In this document: piece after piece, positions 1 to 6,724 of the stretch | Position numbering within the stretch: the stretch's first letter is position 1 | Layout of the letters: every line of letters begins with the position of its first letter | Assembly (NCBI GenBank): GCA_947478685.1 | Contig: CANJWO010000016.1 | Span: forward strand, 1 to 37,045 | DNA length: 37,045 bases | Origin: Chlamydiota bacterium | Lineage (GTDB): Bacteria > Chlamydiota > Chlamydiia > Chlamydiales > 2-12-FULL-49-11 | Reading direction: 5' to 3' | Position numbers and translations under genes: made by a program | Notes under the pieces: generated by a model | Told to the model about the DNA's origin: nothing | Seen by the model: only the letters and a program-made list of their open reading frames with translations | Databases searched by the model: none

Positions 1-96
1 GACCCCCGACAGAAAATAAGTTATAGCCTAAAACTTCCCTCTAACGATCAGAAACCGGATATAAACTTACTGGTATAGTAAACATTTTTTAACATA

Positions 97-145
97 AAAG
101 TGTTACCTATGTTGGTGAATCAAATGTAACCTATGTTACCGATCG
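97..145 (+). mobile_element. IS481-type 3' terminal repeat (right end)
   Basis: Positions 97-119 read AAAAGTGTTACC then TATGTTGGTGAA, and 122-145 carry a degenerate second copy, giving a 25-nt tandem period. The reverse complement of 101-120 matches 36940-36959 base for base over 20 nt, where the same double repeat precedes a transposase start. The orientation therefore fits the right end of an element whose body lies to the left of the window. Doubled TGTTACC-type ends are a habit of IS481-family elements. An open plus-strand frame (1-78, stop TAG) just before it could be the transposase C-terminus, but I cannot confirm that by similarity. Confidence 0.6.
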
Positions 146-312
146 GACCGCATATCACATTCTCTGATATGCTAAGGGCCGTCCGCGTGGAGATTTGGAA
201 GAAACATCTATTTTCAGGAATGCTAAAAACAACCCCTTCCGAGGAAAATATTACGCTAAAAATGCATGAATTCGCTGCAAAAATTGTTAAACGATTGCTT
301 CAAGCTGCATAA
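133..312 (+). pseudogene. Transposase C-terminal remnant (unassigned IS family)
   Basis: A 59-codon plus-strand frame opens inside the IS481-type repeat and ends TAA at 310-312. Its product contains ITFSDMLRAVRVEIWKKHLF and ends in KIVKRLLQAA. This looks to me like the extreme C-terminus of transposases found in chlamydial and other bacterial IS elements, recognised from memory and not by a search. There is no catalytic domain and the frame is cut upstream by the repeat, so it is read as a fragment left when an IS481-type element inserted into or next to an older one. It could also be a chance frame. It overlaps the 3' end of the integrase remnant on the other strand. Confidence 0.4.
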
Positions 313-785
313 CTTGTTTTAGAATAAGGCTTAAAATCAAAAAAATTTGAACAGGATTTGAATGACGCGGCAAAGCCACGTCTATTCAAATCTTGTACAA
401 AGTCGAGATATAGGGTTATAAAGGATAAGTCAAAGTTTATATCTGACCATTTTAGCTTCACGATTTCTCCATAACGCATTCCAGTTAAGATTGCTAGTGA
501 TACAATGGCAAGTAAATCGGGATTCGAAGATTCTTTGCAGGCTTCTAATAATCGATGTATCTCATCTCGATCAAGAAATCGATCTCTCCCACGACCTTCT
601 TTTGGTTTGGAAATCTTCAGCATAGGGTTCTCCTCAAGCCATTCCCAATCTTTAACACCGACTGAAAGTACCTTAGAAAAAGCTGCTAAGTAACGGTTGA
701 CTGTTGATGAGCTGCGGATTGACTTTTTAGTAGTTGTCTCGGAAAGCAATTTATCTCGCACCGCTGCGATGTGCGACGATGACAA
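300..785 (-). pseudogene. Truncated tyrosine recombinase (phage/island integrase)
   Basis: The frame resembles the core-binding domain and the beginning of the catalytic domain of site-specific tyrosine integrases: TVNRYLAAFSKVLSVGVKDW, ENPMLKISKPKEGRGR, and LTGMRYGEIVKLKWSDI with the first catalytic arginine at about residue 104. Similarity stops near residue 125 (about position 411). The remaining H-x-x-R box and nucleophilic tyrosine are missing and the tail is unrelated sequence with a large palindrome. The first codon of the listed frame is TTG; homologous sequence (LGHILLSDL) continues upstream in the same frame to about 822 without a convincing start. It is broken at both ends and must be inactive. 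It lies directly beyond the 3' end of a tRNA gene, the usual attachment site for such enzymes, so it marks an old island. Confidence 0.75.
349..398. repeat. Large imperfect palindrome at the integrase break point
   Basis: The core 355-392 pairs GATTTGAAT with ATTCAAATC, then GACG/CGTC-type and GGC/GCC segments around a 3-nt loop. Outside it GAACAG faces a near-complementary CTTGTAC, extending the arms to about 22 bp. It begins some 13 nt after integrase similarity ends. It has no T-run, so it is not an ordinary terminator. It could be a relic of a transposon end or a small palindromic repeat. Confidence 0.6.
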
Positions 786-952
786 ATCAGATAGGAGAAT
801 ATGCCCTAATATTGATCGAAGAGAAACTGGCAGAGTTTGTGTTGATTTGTTCCAGCTTGAGCTGGTTGAGTGCGTAAAATTTGCGTAAATGAAGATTTCC
901 GCATTAAGTGCGTAATGCTTGAAAACCTGTGTTAGTACTGGTATGGGAAGTT

Positions 953-1026
953 TGGGGCAGCCAGGACTTGAACCTGGGACCTGCGGATTATGAGTCCGAC
1001 GCTCTAACCAACTGAGCTATTGCCCC
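953..1026 (-). tRNA. tRNA with CAU anticodon (Met elongator or Ile2)
   Basis: Minus-strand cloverleaf with D arm GCTC-AGTTGGTTA-GAGC, anticodon loop CTCATAA (anticodon CAU), T arm CCAGG-TTCAAGT-CCTGG and acceptor GGGGCA paired with TGCCCC, discriminator A. CCA is not encoded. CAU is shared by initiator Met, elongator Met and lysidine-modified Ile2. The G1-C72 pair argues against initiator; I cannot separate the other two. Two oddities are an A7-C66 mismatch in the acceptor stem and a T27-C43 mismatch in the anticodon stem. The 3' end abuts the integrase remnant, so it probably served as attB and its 3' part may be of island origin. Confidence 0.9.
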
Positions 1027-1043
1027 GTGAAAGGATGTTGACA

Positions 1044-1320
1044 TTATAGGGATTTTGGGACCTGTTGTAAAGGGGTAATGTTGTGGGTTGATTTAAAGAT
1101 GGTTACTCGCTTGCTCTCTGTATCGATTTCAATGGGGGCGTTTAGGGGGAGGGTTGCTTGGTATTTGTCATGGCCGGAGGGGAATTCTTGGATGACTGGG
1201 TAGGGGGCATTGTCGAAGTAGTGGTCGAAGACTTCGGTGAGGGTGAGGCTACAAGGGGTATTGGGGTTGCAATTGGTCCAGGTGCCGAGGATGATTGCTG
1301 CGGGGTTGTCTAGTAGGCCT
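1044..1320 (-). terminator. Possible Rho-utilisation (C>G) region at ldcA 3' end
   Basis: By hand count the coding strand of 1081-1320 has about 94 C and 32 G, while the 5' part of the same gene is G-biased. No hairpin with a T-run follows the stop codon before the tRNA. Long C-rich, G-poor RNA is what Rho binds, so this is a candidate Rho-dependent terminator. Composition is observed; function is inferred. Confidence 0.3.
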
Positions 1321-2027
1321 GCTGCTTTTAGTTGCCACAGTTTCCTGTCGATGACGTAAATGGTTTCATTGACATCTTCGAGGAGGAGGATTTTTCCTTG
1401 AGTATCTGGTTGCCATTTTGTGCCGCAAAGTGTAGCGATTAGGCTTAAGTTTCCTCCTACTAAAATTCCCTGAGCATTTCCAGGTCGAAGGATTTTAAGT
1501 TGATAATCGGGTGGCAAGGGGATGCTATCTGTTATTTGATTTGAAGCGGTGGTTTCAAAAGAGGAAAAGGCGTATTCATCATCAAAATCGGGTTTGCCAA
1601 AGAAGCTAAGTGTGGGACCAAGAAATGTTACAAGGCCTGTTTTTTGACCGATTGCTTGGTGCAGGGCTGTAATGTCACTCATCCCGATCAATATTTTTGG
1701 ATGTGCTTTGATGATTTCATAATCGAGGTAGTCTAAGATGCGCGTTGATCCATAACCGCCTCTAAAACACCAAATAGCTTTGACCTCTTCATTTTTCCAG
1801 GCATTCATGAAGGCTTCAGCCCTTTCATTATCCTTTCCTGCAAGATAGCCGTGTCTATTTATTTTCTCAGGATAGAAAACAGTCCTATAACCTTGTAATT
1901 TTAGCCAGGCTGCTTTGCTTTCTAAGATCTCGTTAGCATCTATATCATTTTGAGTAAAAAATGAAGCAGGGAATACAAGGGCGATCAGATCACCTTTTTG
2001 CAACGGAGGGGGAAAAATTGTTTCCAT
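1044..2027 (-). CDS. ldcA: LD-carboxypeptidase, peptidase family S66
   Basis: Predicted serine carboxypeptidase of the S66 family, which removes the terminal D-alanine from muropeptide tetrapeptides during murein recycling in the cytoplasm; MccF-type immunity enzymes belong to the same family. Visible landmarks are RGGYGS at 89-94, the nucleophile in IGMSDIT (Ser117), the catalytic Glu217 in LLLEDVNE followed by the family pattern YVIDRKLWQL, and His286 in FPSGHDKY. Length 327 aa is normal. It follows the LOG-type gene by 56 bp on the same strand. A TATAAT box lies 10 nt before the ATG, so a very short leader from its own promoter is possible; no clear Shine-Dalgarno is seen. The last 250-300 nt of the coding strand are strikingly C-rich and G-poor, unlike the 5' half. 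A peptidoglycan-recycling role fits the minimal murein of chlamydiae. Family assignment is firm; substrate is inferred. Confidence 0.88.
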   Translation of the reverse strand: METIFPPPLQKGDLIALVFPASFFTQNDIDANEILESKAAWLKLQGYRTVFYPEKINRHGYLAGKDNERAEAFMNAWKNEEVKAIWCFRGGYGSTRILDYLDYEIIKAHPKILIGMSDITALHQAIGQKTGLVTFLGPTLSFFGKPDFDDEYAFSSFETTASNQITDSIPLPPDYQLKILRPGNAQGILVGGNLSLIATLCGTKWQPDTQGKILLLEDVNETIYVIDRKLWQLKAAGLLDNPAAIILGTWTNCNPNTPCSLTLTEVFDHYFDNAPYPVIQEFPSGHDKYQATLPLNAPIEIDTESKRVTIFKSTHNITPLQQVPKSL

Positions 2028-2083
2028 TTCAGAATAAATTATATGTTTGATGGGAAAAAAGCAAGCGATGCTTTCGTAGGAGT

Positions 2084-4198
2084 CTAGGCGTCCCCATTAA
2101 TGGTGATGAAGCCGTCGTCGGCGGGTGGGAAGTTAGGGCCGAGGGAAAGTCTATTTGTAAAGTATTTGTAGTAAATGGCTAGTGCTTGTTTATGGTTTTG
2201 TACGCAGAAAAAGACGTTGGAGACCCATTCTGAGCCGCGAATTGTTCCCATTTTTCGATTGATTTTGTAGATGGGGGTGATTTTTTCATGCCAATACTCG
2301 GAGGGGCCGAAGAGGAGGACGGGAGCTGGGGGCCTATTACCAACTTGAGTTCTGAGGAGTTCTAGAGAGTGTTCAAAGTCGGTGCCGACTCCACCTTGAC
2401 AAAGGATGGGAAAGTCAAGGCCAAATTCGGATTGGCGGATGATAAGTTGTTCGAGCCGGTAGGTCATTTTTGCTTGAATATAGGGATTCATCGGCTCTTC
2501 TTCTTCGTCGGTTTCGTGAGGCTTTCTAAAGTCAACCGCGTGACCACAGGAGAGAAGATCGAGCTCACTTGCTATTTGGTTTCCCATTGACATGACGCCG
2601 GGTCCGCCACCTGTGCTGACGGCAATTGCAGTTTCAGGGTTAAGCTGGTCGTGATTGAGTTCTTTTTGCATCTGCATAAGCCCTTTAAAGAGGAGCTTAA
2701 ACTCTTCTCTGTAATCAGATTCGTATAATCTGGAGCCGTAAATGCCAAAAAATGTTGCCTTTCGGAAGTCTTTTTCTTTATGAACAGGGACAAACATGCC
2801 AAAATCTTTATCTGACCTAAGAACATATTTCAGAAGGAGATGTGAGGTGAAATCGACCCAAAAAACGTCAACAGAGGCCTTTGCTAGGTCTACTAACATG
2901 GTTCTGTCGTCATGTGAAAAATAATCCCCATGGCGAGGGGAGGGTATTTTAAAATAGATAGCTTTTAGACATCTTGTTACCCGTTCGTTAAGGAGGAAAC
3001 TCTTTAAAAGTGGGGCGGGGAGGTAATTCGTAAGGACAACCCCTTCACTCGTGATGTTACCCTCTTGCATCGCCTTAACGATGGTGTAAATCGCTTGCGA
3101 TTTTATGAAGTTGCTTAATACAGCTTTATCCTTTCTGTCGAGTGGAGGGACTATTAAATTTCCTTCGGTAGGAAGGTCGGATAATAGCCAATCTTCTAAG
3201 GTCAATTTTACAAGATGCTCTCCTTTCACAATAAAAGTGGCGGCCTCTTTTTCAGGGGCAGTATCAAAAGCTTGAAAGAGACTTTCAGGATCGTCAAGAC
3301 ACTCGCGAAGCAAGTCTCTATCGGAAAAGAAAAAATATTCACGATAGGGTTCTAGCGTATAGAACTCTAATGGAATATGGGTGATTTCTTCATCACTTGT
3401 GCCATGAAATTCGAAAATGTCGCCTGTTTTTCTTTGAGGTTCAATGATATCTGCGGAGGCATGAAAATAGCCTTTAGGCAATTCTTCATGAACGACTCTA
3501 GCATAGAGGGTGCGGATGCTCATGTTCATTGTCTTTACAAGGAGCATTCCATTTGGTGGGATTTTCCGTGGTCCAGCCTGCTGGATTTGATGTAGGAAGA
3601 GGGAGGATCTAAAATGGGTATCAGGCTGTTTTAGACCTTTAATAATAGTTTCTAAAAATCCATAGACGGCCTGATCATAGACCCAAATGCCTGATTGAAG
3701 AGGAATTCTTACAATGGTCCGATTTTTTTCAATTTGCTCTATAATTTGTTCTGTCTTATATCCTTCTCCAATAACAAGGAGGGGATTGCCATTTTCATCC
3801 GATTTTCCGAGAAGTCTATGTAAATATTCGGCATGTCTAACCCGTCTCCGATCGTCCGCAGCAAAAAGTTTTCCTATATAAATACCGTCAGAAAAAAGAC
3901 TTAAAAGCTTTTCTCCTATAGGATTGAAAGCTTTTAGCTTCACGAGTACTTCTGCTGTACCAAGCTTTGGGGAGAATTCATAAGATATTCCTCTTCCATC
4001 AACGCCTAATTGGGCAAAGGTGCTTTTAATGTTAAATTGGACAAGGTGAGGATCGATATCAAATCCCTTAAAATAGGGGGAAATTTTTTCGATTAGAACA
4101 ACAGTTTCTACCTCGTTTTTACTGATAAACTTGGTCTTTGTTGACTTTCCATCAGGGGTGATTAGGTCATATGGGTGTGAGAATATATTTTTGGGCAT
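2084..4198 (-). CDS. Large protein with C-terminal LOG-type nucleotide-binding domain
   Basis: 704-aa protein with an unrecognised N-terminal part of about 480 residues and a C-terminal Rossmann-like domain. That domain carries both signatures of the LOG / 'lysine decarboxylase-like' family: STGGGPGVMSMGN at 528-540 (GGGxxGxM) and CQGGVGTDFE at 600-609 (PGGxGTxxE with Q for P). LOG proteins hydrolyse the N-glycosidic bond of nucleoside 5'-monophosphates such as AMP or cytokinin precursors. The Gly-rich loop and terminal Glu are kept, so hydrolase activity is possible, though normal LOG proteins are only about 180-220 aa. I believe proteins of this size with unknown function are conserved in chlamydiae, but this is from memory. 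There is no signal peptide and no membrane segment. It probably forms a unit with ldcA and diverges from the 4260 gene. The coding strand is C-rich toward the 3' end. Confidence 0.7.
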   Translation of the reverse strand: MPKNIFSHPYDLITPDGKSTKTKFISKNEVETVVLIEKISPYFKGFDIDPHLVQFNIKSTFAQLGVDGRGISYEFSPKLGTAEVLVKLKAFNPIGEKLLSLFSDGIYIGKLFAADDRRRVRHAEYLHRLLGKSDENGNPLLVIGEGYKTEQIIEQIEKNRTIVRIPLQSGIWVYDQAVYGFLETIIKGLKQPDTHFRSSLFLHQIQQAGPRKIPPNGMLLVKTMNMSIRTLYARVVHEELPKGYFHASADIIEPQRKTGDIFEFHGTSDEEITHIPLEFYTLEPYREYFFFSDRDLLRECLDDPESLFQAFDTAPEKEAATFIVKGEHLVKLTLEDWLLSDLPTEGNLIVPPLDRKDKAVLSNFIKSQAIYTIVKAMQEGNITSEGVVLTNYLPAPLLKSFLLNERVTRCLKAIYFKIPSPRHGDYFSHDDRTMLVDLAKASVDVFWVDFTSHLLLKYVLRSDKDFGMFVPVHKEKDFRKATFFGIYGSRLYESDYREEFKLLFKGLMQMQKELNHDQLNPETAIAVSTGGGPGVMSMGNQIASELDLLSCGHAVDFRKPHETDEEEEPMNPYIQAKMTYRLEQLIIRQSEFGLDFPILCQGGVGTDFEHSLELLRTQVGNRPPAPVLLFGPSEYWHEKITPIYKINRKMGTIRGSEWVSNVFFCVQNHKQALAIYYKYFTNRLSLGPNFPPADDGFITINGDA

Positions 4199-4259
4199 AT
4201 TTGATTGTAATATCTAAAAACTATTTAAAGAAATAGGGAAAACAGAGTAGAAGTGAGAT

Positions 4260-4751
4260 ATGACAATTAGAAAAATAGATGATGGTTTAGCTGCTCAACT
4301 GAAACCTATTACGTTTCTCCCTAATGTTTCAGTTGAAATGTTGGGTGGGGGTTTTGGAAAATCAGAGGCCCCTCCAAAAATGATTAAAAACAGTATTTGC
4401 TCTGTTCTTAAGGCATTTGCAAATTTGGAGAAGACGAGTAGCATACAAGCTGCTAGACCTCAAATTCAGTTAGATGCAGAGAGACTTAAGCTATCTACAT
4501 CCGAATATTTAGTTATGCTTGCTATGGAACATGAAAAGAATCAAGAACATCCAAGTATAGATATAAATATTGTGATTGTCCGTTTTATTACCCATCTTAT
4601 GAAAATTAGAGGTGATCATACCGATTTGATCCATGATCTTCAGGAAGTAAGGGAAAATTTAAATCGATATGAAGATCCAGAAATGCGATTTTCTCGGAAC
4701 GATCTCGAAAGGCGGATTATTCTAAGTAGACTAAAAAGCATATTCCATTAA
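4260..4751 (+). CDS. Hypothetical protein, 163 aa
   Basis: Not recognised. A soluble, mixed-charge protein with a Lys/Arg-rich, mostly helical C-terminal half (VRFITHLMKIRGDHTDLIHD and a final ERRIILSRLKSIFH). No signal peptide, membrane segment or known motif is visible; the N-terminal third has a short Gly-rich stretch (MLGGGFGK). The ATG follows a weak purine stretch GAAGTGAG. It diverges from the LOG gene with 61 bp between starts and is followed after 65 bp by the next gene on the same strand. Codon use is AT-rich like its neighbours. Small unannotated genes of this kind in chlamydiae are often secreted effectors, but nothing in the sequence shows this here. Confidence 0.55.
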   Translation: MTIRKIDDGLAAQLKPITFLPNVSVEMLGGGFGKSEAPPKMIKNSICSVLKAFANLEKTSSIQAARPQIQLDAERLKLSTSEYLVMLAMEHEKNQEHPSIDINIVIVRFITHLMKIRGDHTDLIHDLQEVRENLNRYEDPEMRFSRNDLERRIILSRLKSIFH

Positions 4752-4816
4752 CAGTCAATAAATTACGCATTAACTCTTTTATGTTATTATTAATTTTATA
4801 ACAAAGGGAGGATCTA

Positions 4817-5245
4817 ATGTCGGATGATTCATATCTGCAATATTTCAATGAATTGCTTGGAATATGGGCTCAAGTATTTAGTTTTACAACAAAGTTATTG
4901 CGCGGCGGTGTTTGGAGCGCTCCAGAAAAAGTGGACGAGGATGATATAACCGCAAGTGAAGTGAGCGTTTTCTTTGATAGTATCATTATTTTAGCTGCTA
5001 AGCTTCTAACTGAGATAAAGACAATCTCTCCAGATGATTATGGGGATATTAAAGTAGGTCTAGAAGAGATGGCTAATAATTGGCAGTTATCTGTCGGAGA
5101 GAAAGACTTTAATCCACTTCTTATTATTTCACTTTGTAGAGCCAGTATGGACACAATTGATGATATTAGTATGATTTTGCAGTCATTATATAAAGATGAA
5201 GGTGAAGCAGAAGCTGAAGGTGAAGCAGAAGGTGAGGATGTATGA
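4817..5245 (+). CDS. Hypothetical acidic protein with Glu-rich repeat tail
   Basis: Not recognised. 142 aa, clearly acidic, probably all helical, ending in a low-complexity EGEAEAEGEAEGEDV tail. A very good ribosome site (AAAGGGAGG, 7 nt upstream) supports the ATG. The stop overlaps the next start as ATGA (5242-5245), so the two products are made together. Small size, strong acidity, no cysteine-rich or catalytic pattern, and coupling to a gene with a basic hydrophobic C-terminus are compatible with a chaperone/partner or antitoxin-like role. That is inference only. Confidence 0.65.
   Translation: MSDDSYLQYFNELLGIWAQVFSFTTKLLRGGVWSAPEKVDEDDITASEVSVFFDSIIILAAKLLTEIKTISPDDYGDIKVGLEEMANNWQLSVGEKDFNPLLIISLCRASMDTIDDISMILQSLYKDEGEAEAEGEAEGEDV
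5198..5233 (+). repeat. Two 18-nt tandem repeats coding the acidic tail
   Basis: GAAGGTGAAGCAGAAGCT is followed directly by a copy differing at one base, inside a purine-rich run. It encodes the Glu/Ala/Gly tail of the 4817 gene. Such in-frame repeats can change length by slippage without shifting the frame. Confidence 0.8.
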
Positions 5246-5538
5246 CCACCCCAAGCGGTCAAGATCCTTTAAAAGATATAGAGGATCTTAATAAAGAGAT
5301 CCTCTCGTTTAATTTTTTTGTTTCGCCAGAGGATCAAAAAAAAGAGATTCAAAGGCTAGCTCAAAAGGTTTTGGAAATAAATAAAGAGTTGCCTTTAGGT
5401 GCCGTTGTGGAGCTTGGAGGAGACGCTGTGACAATCACTGGTTGCGCTCTAAATCCCCCAAATGTTGTAGGTTGTTTAGCGGCAATTGTTGCTGTAATTG
5501 ATATAATCAAAGTAGCTAAAAAGAAGAAACTTCAGTGA
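5242..5538 (+). CDS. Hypothetical small protein with C-terminal membrane segment and Lys tail
   Basis: Not recognised. 98 aa in two parts: a charged helical N-terminal half (DPLKDIEDLNKEIL, PEDQKKEIQRLAQKVLEIN) and a hydrophobic segment from about residue 73 to 91 (NVVGCLAAIVAVIDIIKVA) ending KKKKLQ. Two cysteines (GCAL and VGCLA) flank an NPPN turn. The ATG overlaps the stop codon of the acidic upstream gene by 4 nt. The layout suggests a tail-anchored or membrane-inserting small protein whose acidic partner is co-produced. Alternatives include a toxin/antitoxin-like pair, a secreted effector with chaperone, or a bacteriocin-like peptide. None can be chosen from sequence. Confidence 0.6.
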   Translation: MTTPSGQDPLKDIEDLNKEILSFNFFVSPEDQKKEIQRLAQKVLEINKELPLGAVVELGGDAVTITGCALNPPNVVGCLAAIVAVIDIIKVAKKKKLQ

Positions 5539-5546
5539 GTTATGAA

Positions 5547-5580
5547 CAATTTGATCGTTTAGAAATAAACGATCAAATTG
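5547..5580. terminator. Perfect 15-bp hairpin with GAAA loop (terminator or processing stem)
   Basis: CAATTTGATCGTTTA, loop GAAA, then the exact complement. It starts 8 nt after the stop of the 5242 gene. GAAA is a stable GNRA tetraloop. No T-run follows on the plus strand, so it is not a textbook terminator. It may protect the mRNA 3' end or work with the weaker terminator at 5688. The rest of the roughly 300-bp gap up to 5843 holds that element and a promoter and no gene I can support. Confidence 0.6.
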
Positions 5581-5687
5581 CGAGTTGTCTACAGCTTTCT
5601 CACAATATAATAATTTTTTAATAGGCTAAACTGCAGTTTGTTATAAAACTTATAGACGAATAATTCGAAAAAGATTATTCAGAAGAC

Positions 5688-5719
5688 AAAGGTGAGGTTA
5701 CGTCTCCTTTATTGTTTTT
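5688..5719 (+). terminator. Candidate intrinsic terminator
   Basis: AAAGG(T)GAG pairs with CTCCTTT around a 7-nt loop, with one bulged T, followed by ATTGTTTTT. A weaker 7-bp stem (GAATAAT/ATTATTC) lies just before it at 5659-5680. It would end transcription from the 4817/5242 pair before the next promoter. Confidence 0.4.
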
Positions 5720-5793
5720 GCACAATTTCTATTCAAACTTTCCACAATTTTTTTTAGATTATTTGCATTATGTAAAGACGACAATTTCTTCTC

Positions 5794-5820
5794 TTGCAAA
5801 ATCTGGATTTGGTATATACT
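5794..5820 (+). promoter_or_regulatory. Candidate sigma70-type promoter for the 5843 unit
   Basis: TATACT at 5815-5820 with TTGCAA at 5794-5799 (15-bp spacer) or TCTTGC at 5792 (17 bp). The expected start lies about 15 nt before the ATG at 5843, leaving room for the AAAGGTG ribosome site. Confidence 0.35.
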
Positions 5821-5842
5821 GATTTGTTACAAAGGTGTTTTT

Positions 5843-6724
5843 ATGACAACAATTGGTATCCTTCCTAGAAGCTGCGGTATACACAGTGGGGAATTTCATG
5901 CAGATGAAGTGACAGCTGTCGCCCTTCTTATCCATTTTAAATATATTGATAGAGATAAAATTATTAGAACCCGTGAGCATGCACATTTGGAATCTTGCGA
6001 TTTTGTCTGTGATGTGGGCGGAGAATTTGATCCAAAGAGAAGACGGTTTGATCATCATCAACTTGATTATAAGGGCGAGTTGAGTAGTGCGGGGATGATT
6101 TGGGAGTACTTGAAAGATCAAAAAATTATCACTGACATTTATTATAACTACTTGAATCGTCTTTTGATTCGCGGGGTAGATGACATTGATAATGGGAGGC
6201 TTCAGCCAATTTATGGTCTTTGTACATTTTCAACTGTTATAGCGGCGTTTGTTCCTCCTGAACAGGGCCTTGTGTCTGAGCAAGAATTATTAGACGCATT
6301 TAATGAAGCACTTGATTTTATTTTAGGCCATATTGCTAGGGTTGAAAGGAAATTTCTTTATGTGCAAAAGTGTAAAGAAACAGTACGCCGGGTTATGGAG
6401 TCGATGCAAGAGTGTCTGATTTTTGATAGATCTATGCCATGGCTTGAGGCCTTCTTTGAGCTTGGCGGGGAGACTCATCCAGCTGAATTTGTGATTATGC
6501 CTTCCGGTAAGCATTGGAAACTTAGAGGCGTTCCCCCATCTTTTCAGAAGCAAATGGATGTAAGAAATCCTCTGCCACTAGAATGGGCTGGGTTATTAAA
6601 AGATGATCTTCGTAAAGTGAGTGGAATTGATGGGGCTATTTTTTGTCATAAAGGGAGATTTATCTCTGTATGGGAAACAAAAGAAGATGCATTAAGAGCG
6701 TTGAAGATGGTATTAGAAAAATAA
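5843..6724 (+). CDS. MYG1 family protein (UPF0160), DHH-type metal hydrolase
   Basis: Matches the MYG1 family, DHH-superfamily metal-dependent phosphoesterases; the eukaryotic member is a 3'-5' RNA exonuclease. Visible motifs are GIHSGEFHADEVTAVALL at 12-29 (metal-binding His14, His19, Asp21), RTREH at 42-46, VCDVGGEFDP at 55-64 and FDHHQ at 69-73 (the DHH core). A GVDDIDNG motif lies near residues 111-118 and HKGRFISVW is near the C-terminus. Length 293 aa is typical. No signal peptide; cytoplasmic. The stop overlaps the next start by one base (TAATG), so the 6724 gene is translationally coupled. Chlamydia trachomatis has a homologue annotated as a metal-dependent hydrolase. Substrate in bacteria is not established. 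Confidence 0.88.
   Translation: MTTIGILPRSCGIHSGEFHADEVTAVALLIHFKYIDRDKIIRTREHAHLESCDFVCDVGGEFDPKRRRFDHHQLDYKGELSSAGMIWEYLKDQKIITDIYYNYLNRLLIRGVDDIDNGRLQPIYGLCTFSTVIAAFVPPEQGLVSEQELLDAFNEALDFILGHIARVERKFLYVQKCKETVRRVMESMQECLIFDRSMPWLEAFFELGGETHPAEFVIMPSGKHWKLRGVPPSFQKQMDVRNPLPLEWAGLLKDDLRKVSGIDGAIFCHKGRFISVWETKEDALRALKMVLEK

Noticed and set aside
1-78. Open plus-strand frame ending TAG, possible transposase C-terminus
   Set aside because: Its position before an IS481-type 3' end fits, but 25 codons show no recognisable family motif, so it is mentioned only with the repeat.
505-888. Two plus-strand frames opposite the integrase remnant
   Set aside because: Antisense shadows of the integrase frame without ribosome sites or similarity.
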